Below are positions 1 to 6,783 of a stretch of DNA of 15,522 bases, one piece after another. The stretch lies in the NCBI GenBank assembly GCA_016193165.1, contig JACPST010000013.1, positions 1-15,522 on the forward strand, in the 5' to 3' direction. A program made the translations under genes and the position numbers. Every line of letters begins with the position of its first letter. Within the stretch, counting starts at the first letter, position 1. Under the pieces are notes generated by a model. That model searched no databases. It had not been told where the DNA came from and saw nothing but the letters and a program-made list of their open reading frames with translations. The DNA comes from Deltaproteobacteria bacterium (GTDB lineage Bacteria > Bdellovibrionota > JACOXK01 > 2-02-FULL-40-11).

Positions 1-390
1 GGCGTAATTAATAATATGAGAAAGAGTTTTAATATTTGATGCCTTGGAGTGAGATTCAACAACGACAATGTCCATGATGCCTGTTTGAATGTTCATAACA
101 GCCGTTGCGAGTCCATGGAGAGTATCGCCTGTAATCGTATGCATGGGTTTTTGAACAGCGCCCAATTGATCCGGGGTATATTCATCAAAAATGGAAGTGC
201 CTTCGATCAGATCTTCCGCGCAGGTGATAAAACCATTGATATCTTTATGGGAAGCTAAATTGGCATCGGTATAACTTTTAACCGCTGCCTCATAAATCAT
301 TTCTTTATACGAGACATCCGGTGTGAGCGGCCTCAGCGGCGTATATCCTACTCCCACAATGGCTGCCTTCTCATGAAAATTTTTTGGCAT
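1..390 (-). CDS. Thiolase-superfamily protein (SCP-x/acetyl-CoA acetyltransferase-like), 5' part only
   Basis: Reading the minus strand from an ATG at 390, the frame is open for 130 codons to the window edge, so the C-terminus is missing. The N-terminus (KAAIVGVGYTPL) is the first beta-strand of the thiolase fold as found in SCP-x-like and archaeal-type thiolases. Residues 32-110 keep the family pattern of an early helix, a TGD..HGL..AVMNIQTG helix and the strand IMDIVVVE. Members usually condense or cleave acyl-CoA thioesters in the cytoplasm. Oddity: the nucleophilic Cys is normally near residue 89-90, in a C-x-S-G turn. Here the aligned stretch is D-T-L-H-G, with Thr90 in the Cys position, so classical thiolase chemistry is doubtful. 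The start is chosen because the first strand begins just after it and a consensus promoter ends 11 bases upstream. No Shine-Dalgarno is visible. Family assignment is fairly safe; substrate unknown. Confidence 0.75.
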   Translation of the reverse strand, partial: MPKNFHEKAAIVGVGYTPLRPLTPDVSYKEMIYEAAVKSYTDANLASHKDINGFITCAEDLIEGTSIFDEYTPDQLGAVQKPMHTITGDTLHGLATAVMNIQTGIMDIVVVESHSKASNIKTLSHIINYA

Positions 391-401
391 GGCAACAAAG
401 A

Positions 402-429
402 ACTATATAAAGAAGGGATGTGATGTCAA
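402..429 (-). promoter_or_regulatory. Sigma70-type promoter of the thiolase-like gene
   Basis: On the minus strand a perfect -35 hexamer TTGACA (429-424) is followed after 16 bases by TATAGT (407-402), 5 of 6 matches to TATAAT. Only 11 bases separate the -10 box from the ATG at 390. Transcription would therefore start about 4-5 bases before the start codon, giving a leaderless or nearly leaderless mRNA. This agrees with the absence of any Shine-Dalgarno sequence there. Confidence 0.7.
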
Positions 430-467
430 GAACTTTCAGTCGGTTGAGCCCGGAAAATCTAGTTCTT
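428..467. repeat. Inverted repeat between the HEAT gene stop and the thiolase promoter
   Basis: Perfect 7-base arms AAGAACT (428-434) and AGTTCTT (461-467) enclose 26 bases that can form a further short CGG/CCG stem. One arm abuts the stop codon of the upstream minus-strand gene and the other overlaps the -35 TTGACA of the next gene. It could be a weak terminator for the HEAT gene or an operator for the thiolase promoter. It lacks a T-run on the minus strand, so it is not a standard intrinsic terminator. The wide loop means chance is possible. Confidence 0.35.
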
Positions 468-2065
468 TAATTATTTTTGAGAAATAATTTTTGAGCGAGT
501 TGGCTTAGAATTTCTGTATTTTTACAATGGCTGAAGAGTGTCACCATTATTCTTCTTCTTTGAGAGCGAGAGCTTCTATCCCACAGTGCCAGAAGTTGAG
601 TGTGGGCTTCTGGATGATTTTTCTTAGCCAGAAACTCAAGTCCTTCAATCCGCAGGGCTAGGGAAATTTTAAATCGTTGGCTATTTTCAGGAAAGGTTAA
701 GGCCATGACCAAAGTTTGAATAGCTTTTTGATCGGTGACTTGTGCCAAATAGAGCGCTGCAGCCACTCCTGCATTAGAATGGCGGCTTAAATAGGGGCGT
801 ATTTCATTTGCAATGTAATAGTCAAATCCTAATTTCGTTAAAGCTAGAATAATTTCTGTTTGAACTTCTTCCTCTGTTGTTTTTTTCAAACGTTCTCTGA
901 GAAATTGAATTTCTTTGGGATGAGGGCCTTGAGATTTCTGTAATAATTCTCCCAAACCAAAAATGCCTGACCTTTGATAGTTTATATCACCGGTTTGAGC
1001 CATCGCTAAGAATACATGGGAAGCGGTGTCTTTTCTTTCGGGGTGTGTTTGTACGCAATGCGCAATTTCTGCGACAAAGAGGTTTAAAAGGGAAAGATCT
1101 TCTCCTCCGGCGGTGGAATAGCCATGGATCAAAGCTTCCAGAGCATAAATAGACCCCAGCTCTCCTAATGTTCGAATAGCTCCCCTTCTTTCAAGAGGAC
1201 GGGCAAGAGGGCGGGGAGTATTCATCCATTCTGCTAATTTTAGAGCATGCGTATCCGAAAGAAGATTCACGAGGACTTCAATGAGTTCCCTAAATTCTTG
1301 TTCTTCTGCTGAAAAACCAAAACTTTTTTGAAGTGTTTCATCGATAGAAGAGGCAACTTGAGATGGAAAAACACCTTCTTTTTTGAATAGAGTAACAGCG
1401 TGGTGGCGAAAAAGAGGATTCGGGTGAGAAATGACTTTTCTGAGCATATCTCGAGTGAAGAGGGCGTGGTTGACACGATAGTATTCAATCAGTTTTGATA
1501 AGGCGAAGATTTGGTATTCGGCGGATCCAAATTGAATTTGAGCCAGATAAAAATCTTTTTCAAGGCCGGGGAGAGTTCTAAAATGAAAAGAGGCAAGGTA
1601 GGCATCCACCCAACGAATCATGTCTTTGAGATGGCTAAGATAGGATGGAACCCAAGGATAAAGGGACTCTAAAGGAGGATAAAGGGACTCTAAATCTTGA
1701 GGGAGGGATTCAACTTCGGGGATGCCAGTTTGTAATTTCAAAATAATTTGCTGAAGCATCATGATCTTTCCATCTTGTGCCTCAGTGGCTGTGTCTCTTT
1801 GAGGTGTTAGAACGCTATTTAGGATTCTCAGAGCCTCATCAATAGAGACAACCTTTACCCTTCTTCGATCTTTCCATGCTGCTGATAAGAGGTCTTTTAG
1901 ATTGAGTCTGCAATAATCTCTTACATTTTGGTAAAGCACCTCGTTTGAAAATATTCCACCAGAAGGTTTTGATAAGAAGCTTTCACAAGGATCTAAAGGT
2001 ATTTCAGAAGCATGGAGAGGGAGGATGAACAAAGATAGAAATAAAAAGCTTAAAATACTTCGCAT
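467..2065 (-). CDS. Exported HEAT-repeat protein of unknown function
   Basis: This 532-residue protein begins with a short basic start, a hydrophobic core (residues 3-17) and a likely signal-peptidase I site after LPLHA (about residue 19), so it should be exported to the periplasm or beyond. Residues about 20-120 are helical and unlike any family I recognise. From about 180 to the end it consists of paired amphipathic helices of HEAT/armadillo type, with repeat cores around 183-231, 287-315, 364-376, 400-413, 430-458 and 463-515. Such alpha-solenoids are usually protein-binding scaffolds. No enzymatic motif is visible. Residues 125-139 contain the duplicated element LESLYP, from a 21-bp tandem duplication. 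It lies 72 bases downstream of the minus-strand protease-like gene and is probably co-transcribed. No convincing Shine-Dalgarno precedes the ATG. Orphan HEAT proteins diverge quickly, so homology cannot be narrowed further by eye. Confidence 0.75.
   Translation of the reverse strand: MRSILSFLFLSLFILPLHASEIPLDPCESFLSKPSGGIFSNEVLYQNVRDYCRLNLKDLLSAAWKDRRRVKVVSIDEALRILNSVLTPQRDTATEAQDGKIMMLQQIILKLQTGIPEVESLPQDLESLYPPLESLYPWVPSYLSHLKDMIRWVDAYLASFHFRTLPGLEKDFYLAQIQFGSAEYQIFALSKLIEYYRVNHALFTRDMLRKVISHPNPLFRHHAVTLFKKEGVFPSQVASSIDETLQKSFGFSAEEQEFRELIEVLVNLLSDTHALKLAEWMNTPRPLARPLERRGAIRTLGELGSIYALEALIHGYSTAGGEDLSLLNLFVAEIAHCVQTHPERKDTASHVFLAMAQTGDINYQRSGIFGLGELLQKSQGPHPKEIQFLRERLKKTTEEEVQTEIILALTKLGFDYYIANEIRPYLSRHSNAGVAAALYLAQVTDQKAIQTLVMALTFPENSQRFKISLALRIEGLEFLAKKNHPEAHTQLLALWDRSSRSQRRRIMVTLFSHCKNTEILSQLAQKLFLKNN
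1655..1694 (-). repeat. 21-bp-period tandem duplication inside the HEAT-repeat gene
   Basis: Two identical 19-base copies (1655-1673 and 1676-1694) sit head to tail with a 21-base period. Because 21 is a multiple of three the frame is kept, and the result in the protein is LESLYPP followed by LESLYPW (residues 125-138). The identity at DNA level suggests a recent slippage duplication. Confidence 0.85.
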
Positions 2066-2137
2066 AATCTATAAGGGGAGAATGAATCTCTCTATCATGA
2101 AGCTGTTTAAATTTAAAGAAGAATATTAAATTTTTGG

Positions 2138-3490
2138 TTAAGGGAGTTTTGTCCTTAAAGGAATGCGCCGAAGCTCAGAAAGAGCGCGAAGGCGAGTCAC
2201 AGGATCAGAGCTTTTGGATTTGGAATGTAAACTGGAATATTGGGTGAGTTCTTCAATAGTATAGAGTCCCAGCAGGCTTTGAATATCAATGTGATAGTGA
2301 TTAACGAGCATAAAAAAAAGATCTGGTTTTTGAGTGATCAATCTGTGTCTGGATTCTTTCAAATAAGGGCCATACTGAGCTGAAAAAGGGGACTCTTTTT
2401 TTAAAGCTGCTGTTTGCTCTGAGAGTTCTTGTTCAAATGTTTTTTGCGCGGTATAAGCCCTGGCTTCTTGAACAAAAGTCTGCTGTTGGATGAGGATCTT
2501 AAGTTTTTCATGGGTTTTTAAAAAAACTTCTTTTTGAGACGGTGTAGAATATTCTTTTAATTGGTTTAAAAATTTAGTTTGAAGTTCCTCAGGGAGGTGT
2601 GGGGGAGAATCGAGTGTTTTTTCTCTAAGTGATTTTGGAAGGAGAAGGGTTTTAGTATTACGAGACCAAAGATAATAATCTTTTAAAAATTCTTCTCTTT
2701 TTTGGGGGTCTTTGATGTGAGAGGCAATTTCGGTTAAGAGCGATTCATGCTCTAAGGCCTTGTCTTTTACTCTTTCTTCATCTTCTCTCCCGATATCATC
2801 TGTGGCATGGACAATTTCATGAAAGAGCAGGGAGGTTCCTTCTCCCAAGCGGAGGGCATTGGGAAAATAAATATTACGATCTAATCTATGATAAATTGCC
2901 CCTGTGGGAGTATTTTCTTGTCGCATGCTCTCTCGAATAATGTATCCCACGGTGGGGTTTCCCCCCATTGCTTCTATATCATCTCCAGGCCAAAATATTC
3001 CTCCCATTTTCCCATCTTTCATTTTTTTAAGAAGCTCTTGAAGATGTTTTTTGCCAATCTCCGCTTGAGCAATGGCAGCCAGATATGTTTCTGGAGTTCC
3101 TCTGTCATAAAAATTAAAAGGTGAGGGAGTATATCCCTCGGCTAAGATACGTTCTAAGAGTTGAATAGTTTTTTCATCATGTCTAAATTTAGAGGCAGCT
3201 AAAATTTCCTGGCACTGCTCAATCAGCTGATCTAGAGAAATAAGCTCATTTATATATTGCTGGGATCCTAGAGTGATTTCAGGATAAAGTTTTAAAAAGT
3301 CTGGATGCTGAAGAGCTTGGGCGATGGTGTGTCCAAGGCTAGTAATTTCCGAGAAAAGTTGAGTGAGGCATTGTTTGAATTCCGCACAGTTTGCTAAGAC
3401 TTCTTGCCGAGACTCTTTTCCTTCCGCATAGGCAAAGGTCAGAAGTAAATAAAAAGAAATGTGAAGAATTTTTTTTAAGATGCTGTTCAC
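2138..3490 (-). CDS. Exported putative zinc metallopeptidase with HEIVH motif
   Basis: This 450-residue protein starts with GTG at 3490, which places a good Sec signal peptide at the N-terminus (KK at 6-7, hydrophobic 8-20, likely cleavage after AYA, residue 22). No other start would supply one. Residues 219-228 read TSLLFHEIVH, a hydrophobic helix carrying the HExxH zincin signature (His224, Glu225, His228), followed by ATDD. A candidate third zinc ligand is Glu342 in QEARAY, the E-A-R-A-type helix seen in several gluzincin-like families. The region before the motif (about 194-222) resembles the strand-turn that leads into the active helix in M91/NleD-like peptidases, but I cannot assign a named family. 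The rest is helical and charged. It probably heads a minus-strand transcript with the HEAT gene. Peptidase activity is an inference from the motif; the substrate is unknown. Confidence 0.7.
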   Translation of the reverse strand: MNSILKKILHISFYLLLTFAYAEGKESRQEVLANCAEFKQCLTQLFSEITSLGHTIAQALQHPDFLKLYPEITLGSQQYINELISLDQLIEQCQEILAASKFRHDEKTIQLLERILAEGYTPSPFNFYDRGTPETYLAAIAQAEIGKKHLQELLKKMKDGKMGGIFWPGDDIEAMGGNPTVGYIIRESMRQENTPTGAIYHRLDRNIYFPNALRLGEGTSLLFHEIVHATDDIGREDEERVKDKALEHESLLTEIASHIKDPQKREEFLKDYYLWSRNTKTLLLPKSLREKTLDSPPHLPEELQTKFLNQLKEYSTPSQKEVFLKTHEKLKILIQQQTFVQEARAYTAQKTFEQELSEQTAALKKESPFSAQYGPYLKESRHRLITQKPDLFFMLVNHYHIDIQSLLGLYTIEELTQYSSLHSKSKSSDPVTRLRALSELRRIPLRTKLP

Positions 3491-3583
3491 ACTTATTTTA
3501 TCGTCAGAATAATAAAAAAACTTTACCTTTTTAAGAAGATGAAAAGTGTTGAATCCTTTTTATAGTAAGAGTACTTTCCAGAT

Positions 3584-5173
3584 ATGTATTCACCTTCTCA
3601 TTATGATGTGATTGTGATCGGGGCCGGGCACAATGGGCTTGTGACGGCTGCCTATTTGTCCAAAGCCGGAAAGCGTGTTTTGGTCTTGGAACGTCGTTCA
3701 GTTGTGGGAGGAGCGTGTGTGACAGAAGAAGTGATTCCGGGCTTTAAAATTTCAACCACTTCCTATGTGTGTTCTCTTTTGCGTCCTGAAATTATCCATG
3801 ATTTAGAGCTTAAAAAATTTGGGTTTAAACTTCTTGTGCGTGATCCTTCCTCGGTATCACTTTTTCCGGACCAGGACCATTTTTATTTTTGGCGAGATCC
3901 TCAAAAAACATTGGATGAAATCAGAAAACTTTCTAAAAAAGATGCCGAGAATTGGCAGCGATATGGAAAAGATTTGGAAGAAGTGGCACGTTTTGTTGAG
4001 CCCTTGATGATGAAGTCTCCGCTTAATTCTCAAACCCGAAAAATTCGAGAACTGATTGAAATGGCAAAGATGGGGTTGTCTCTCAGAAAGGCTCCCAAGA
4101 CGTTAGCAAAGCTGATGCGACTCTTTTCCATGAGTGTAAAAGATTTTCTAGACCTCTATTTTGAAAGTGAAAAATTAAAAGCAACTCTTGCAACAGATGG
4201 GGTCATTGGGGCCTACGCTGGACCTTATTACCCCGGGACAGCCTATGTTTTATTTCACCATGTTATGGGTGAAACGGAAGGGGTGAGGGGATCTTGGGCG
4301 TATGTCGAAGGGGGCATGGGGGCTGTGTCACAAGCCCTTTTAAAATCTGCGAAACGTTTTGGTGTGGAGGTCATGACACAGGCAGACGTTTTAGAAATTT
4401 TAGTCAAAGAGGGTCGGGCGTATGGTGTGGCGTTAAAAGATGGAAGAGAATTTTATGCCAAAGTGATTGCGTCCAACGCGGATCCGAAAAGAACGTTTTT
4501 AAAAATGGTGGATCCTGCCCATTTGTCTTCAGAGTTTATTTTTGAAATTGAAAAATTCAAATGTCGTGGAGCAACGTTTAAACTAAATTTAATTTTAGAT
4601 GGTTTGCCGAACTGGAAAGCCATTCCTGGACGACAATTGGGTCCCCAGCATCGTGGGACCATTCATCTCACTCCCTCCATGGACTATTTAGAACAGGCCT
4701 GGGATGATGCGAAATATGGAAAACCATCTCAAAGCCCCATGCTCGAATGTACCCTTCCCACCTCTGTCGATCGAACGATTGCGCCAGAGGGAAAACACAT
4801 TATGGGGATGTTTATTCAATATGCGCCTTATGATTTAAAAGAGTCAACATGGGACATTGAAAAACCAAGGTTTATAGAACGCTGTTTAAGTTTACTAGAA
4901 GAATACGCACCTCACATTCGGGATCAAATTGAGGGAATTCATGCCTTAAGTCCATGGGATTTAGAGCAAGACTATGGGTTAACGGGTGGCAATATTTTTC
5001 ATGGAGAAATGACACTCGATCAAATGCTTTTTATGCGTCCCGTTTCAGGATGGAGCAGATATCAAACCCCACTTGATGGCCTCTATGGTTGTGGATCTGG
5101 GGCTCATCCCGGCGGGGGAGTATTGGGCGCTCCTGGGTACTTGGCTGCCCAGGCTATTTTAGCTAGATCATAA
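3584..5173 (+). CDS. FAD-dependent oxidoreductase, phytoene desaturase/PYROXD2 family
   Basis: A complete 529-residue flavoprotein of the CrtI-like amine-oxidase superfamily (COG1233). The N-terminal Rossmann motif is VIVIGAGHNGLVTAAYL (residues 9-25), followed by the acidic residue ending strand 2 (VLVLERR, 32-38) and the GGAC turn (42-45). The C-terminal FAD-binding signature LYGCGSGAHPGGGVLGAPG covers about 500-518 and is almost diagnostic of the PYROXD2 branch, as opposed to true carotenoid desaturases. Length fits the family (about 520-580). The precise substrate of this branch is unknown in bacteria, and no carotenoid genes are nearby. It stands alone on the plus strand, diverging from the HEIVH gene and converging on the ATPase gene. 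A TATAGT box at 3561-3566 lies 17 bases before the ATG, but no good -35 accompanies it and no Shine-Dalgarno is visible. Confidence 0.88.
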   Translation: MYSPSHYDVIVIGAGHNGLVTAAYLSKAGKRVLVLERRSVVGGACVTEEVIPGFKISTTSYVCSLLRPEIIHDLELKKFGFKLLVRDPSSVSLFPDQDHFYFWRDPQKTLDEIRKLSKKDAENWQRYGKDLEEVARFVEPLMMKSPLNSQTRKIRELIEMAKMGLSLRKAPKTLAKLMRLFSMSVKDFLDLYFESEKLKATLATDGVIGAYAGPYYPGTAYVLFHHVMGETEGVRGSWAYVEGGMGAVSQALLKSAKRFGVEVMTQADVLEILVKEGRAYGVALKDGREFYAKVIASNADPKRTFLKMVDPAHLSSEFIFEIEKFKCRGATFKLNLILDGLPNWKAIPGRQLGPQHRGTIHLTPSMDYLEQAWDDAKYGKPSQSPMLECTLPTSVDRTIAPEGKHIMGMFIQYAPYDLKESTWDIEKPRFIERCLSLLEEYAPHIRDQIEGIHALSPWDLEQDYGLTGGNIFHGEMTLDQMLFMRPVSGWSRYQTPLDGLYGCGSGAHPGGGVLGAPGYLAAQAILARS

Positions 5174-5283
5174 GTAAATTGAATCACTTGAAAATATATA
5201 GTACGCTGATGTTTTTCTCATGGACACCCCTATTGGGTTAAATTAAACTTAAAGCCCTATGCAAAATAATGCGCTTTCTCAAA
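5174..5283. other. Convergent intergenic region between oxidoreductase and ATPase genes
   Basis: 110 AT-rich bases separate two convergent genes. I find no GC-rich hairpin with a T-run on either strand, so the terminators are not obvious. The word CCCTAT occurs twice (around 5226 and 5254) without further symmetry. Confidence 0.4.
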
Positions 5284-6510
5284 TTACAAACAGCCAGCTG
5301 GAGCGTGGATAATGTGAGGAGAGAGAAGTTGAGGTTTTTCTGTATTGCTGATGATGAGTCCGAAAGGACATCGATATTCTTTGATAAATTGTTCCAAAGT
5401 AACAAGCTTTCTTGGATCAATCCGAACTCCCAATTTAATTTTTATGGGAATAATACCAAAGGCTCCTTCAAGCACCAAATCAATTTCTGCTTGATTGTGA
5501 GTTCGATAATAAAAATAGCGAAAATCAATTAGTTTTGCCTGAAGACCTCGAATGATTTGTTCAGTAACAAAAATTTCCCAAATGGTTCCAAAGAAGGAAT
5601 GTTCCTTCAAATTCTCACAATTCGTAATGTTTAATAGATAATTGATCATGCCAGTATCGCGAATATGTCCCTTAGGCATTTTCACAAGTCGTTTTCTTGG
5701 ATTTTTTTGAAAACTTGGAATGCTGCGCCATAAAAAAGTTCCCTCTGCAATATCCAGATAAGATTTTATAGTTGGTTCTGAAACATCCAGAGATTTTGAA
5801 AAATTTGAAGCTTTAAAAATATGGTCACTGCTACTTCCCAGCATTTTTATAAATCTTCTGTAAGCCTCAATATTGAGCCCTGGGAATAATTTCCTAATAT
5901 CTCCATCAATATAAGTTTTAAAATAATTATTCATCCACAGACTAAAATAACGAGGATCATTTCGTTGTAAAAAAGGATCAGGAAATCCTCCATAAAAACA
6001 GGATTGAAGGAGTTGATCCCATGTCCATGTACCTTTGAGATCACCCACCTCTTTCGCTTTGCCTTCCACCAACCAGTTATAAAAAGTTGAAGGGCTTGCC
6101 CAACATTCCTGAAGGTGCAAAGGAGAGAGTTCAAAAAGGGCGATGCGACCTGCTAAACTTTCACTTAAATTTTTAAGTAATACAGGGGAACTTGAACCAC
6201 TCAGTAGATATTGCCCATTGTGTTTTCGACGTTTATCTACCGCAACCCGAAGAGATGGAAAAAGCTCAGGGCAGAGTTGTGCTTCATCTAAAACAATCGT
6301 CTCTTCATATTGGGATAAAAAAAACTCAGGATCTGACTTTATACGGTCATAGTCTGTTTCACTTTCTAAATCAAAAAATGGAGCTGATGGTAAAATCTGA
6401 TGAAGTAAGGTTGTTTTGCCTACCTGGCGAGTGCCTAAAATAGCCACTACAGGGAATTTTTTCATGAGATAAGCTATTGAATTTACAGCAGTTCTTTTTA
6501 TATCAGACAT
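5284..6510 (-). CDS. AAA+ ATPase with DUF4143 domain (AAA_14 family)
   Basis: This 408-residue protein has the standard architecture of the family. Walker A GTRQVGKT is at 26-33, Walker B TIVLDEAQ at 71-78, sensor-like LLSGSSS at 102-108 and the AGRI arginine motif at 120-123. A winged-helix segment follows (about 232-262, SLDVSEPTIKSYLDIAEG), then a C-terminal DUF4143 domain of restriction-endonuclease-like fold (about 308-395). These ATPases are widespread accessory proteins of unresolved function, often moved horizontally. The helix-turn-helix segment suggests DNA contact. Oddity: the nuclease-like core has AEIDLVLE (341-348), but the usual E-x-K of strand 3 reads K-I-K (Lys357, Lys359), so the acidic residue is lost. 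The gene opposes both neighbours and has its own promoter with an overlapping palindrome. No Shine-Dalgarno is present. Confidence 0.92.
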   Translation of the reverse strand: MSDIKRTAVNSIAYLMKKFPVVAILGTRQVGKTTLLHQILPSAPFFDLESETDYDRIKSDPEFFLSQYEETIVLDEAQLCPELFPSLRVAVDKRRKHNGQYLLSGSSSPVLLKNLSESLAGRIALFELSPLHLQECWASPSTFYNWLVEGKAKEVGDLKGTWTWDQLLQSCFYGGFPDPFLQRNDPRYFSLWMNNYFKTYIDGDIRKLFPGLNIEAYRRFIKMLGSSSDHIFKASNFSKSLDVSEPTIKSYLDIAEGTFLWRSIPSFQKNPRKRLVKMPKGHIRDTGMINYLLNITNCENLKEHSFFGTIWEIFVTEQIIRGLQAKLIDFRYFYYRTHNQAEIDLVLEGAFGIIPIKIKLGVRIDPRKLVTLEQFIKEYRCPFGLIISNTEKPQLLSPHIIHAPAGCL

Positions 6511-6533
6511 TTCTAAAGTTTACCTTTAGAAAT
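6509..6533. promoter_or_regulatory. Perfect palindrome over the ATPase promoter and start codon (candidate operator)
   Basis: Arms ATTTCTAAAG (6509-6518) and CTTTAGAAAT (6524-6533) are perfect 10-base inverted repeats around the 5-base spacer TTTAC. The palindrome covers the -10 box and reaches into the start codon, the position of a repressor operator. The winged-helix segment in the encoded ATPase makes autoregulation conceivable. In RNA it would only form if transcription began upstream. Confidence 0.6.
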
Positions 6534-6545
6534 TAGTGGTGTCAA
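6517..6545 (-). promoter_or_regulatory. Consensus promoter of the DUF4143 ATPase gene, probably leaderless
   Basis: The minus strand carries TTGACA (6545-6540), a 17-base spacer and TAAACT (6522-6517). Exactly six bases lie between the -10 box and the ATG at 6510, so the usual initiation distance puts the first transcribed base at the A of the start codon. There is no ribosome-binding site to contradict this. Confidence 0.75.
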
Positions 6546-6772
6546 GACTTAATTCCAGAAATAGTTCCAGCATAGTATTGAACATAGTCAATATATTCTG
6601 AACGCCTCAAACAGCCGAAATAGTAGGGCTAGAGAAAAACATTAAAACTATTTGCTTTTTGATGAGTACTTGCTTCACAATACCCTTTACAGAATGTGCT
6701 TAAAAAATATTTATTCACCAAAAAAAGACAGGGAATATTTTATTTATGGGAAGGGTTGAGGAACCTGTTCTT

Positions 6773-6776
6773 GAGG
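6773..6776 (+). promoter_or_regulatory. Shine-Dalgarno GAGG of the coiled-coil/HEAT gene
   Basis: GAGG ends 7 bases before the ATG at 6784. It is one of the few clear ribosome-binding sites in this window; most other starts lack one. It supports the chosen start. Confidence 0.6.
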
Positions 6777-6783
6777 CAAAATA

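Larger units (their letters stand above)
6511..6783. other. Divergent intergenic region, 273 bp, AT-rich
   Basis: Apart from the ATPase promoter and palindrome at its left end, this stretch holds no gene or RNA that I can recognise. It contains a 6-base inverted repeat TATTGA/TCAATA (6576-6581 and 6588-6593), and the word TTGAGG occurs twice just before the next gene, the second copy containing its ribosome-binding site. A weak promoter candidate for the plus strand has -35 TTCACC (6714-6719) and TATTTT (6736-6741), spacing 16. The region is the likely promoter zone for the plus-strand run that follows. Confidence 0.45.

Noticed and set aside
49..258. Plus-strand open frame of 69 codons
   Set aside because: It lies antisense to the thiolase-like gene, whose protein pattern is clear, and its own translation has no recognisable features.
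469..489. Inverted repeat AATTATTT/AAATAATT at the end of the HEAT gene
   Set aside because: It is A/T only, lies within the last codons, and has no following T-tract on the minus strand; probably base composition.
2109..2133. Inverted repeat AAATTTAA/TTAAATTT between the HEIVH and HEAT genes
   Set aside because: The 8-base arms are purely A/T in an AT-rich spacer and lack a T-run on the transcribed strand, so a terminator is not supported.
4294..4662. Overlapping alternative-frame open frames inside the oxidoreductase gene
   Set aside because: The FAD-dependent oxidoreductase frame is complete and family-consistent across this stretch; the others are shadows.
5197..5241. TATAGT followed 6 bases later by a 10-codon ATG frame (5209-5241)
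   Set aside because: The spacing resembles the leaderless pattern, but no -35 sits at the right distance (TTGAAT at 5179 is only 12 bases away) and the peptide is too short to judge.
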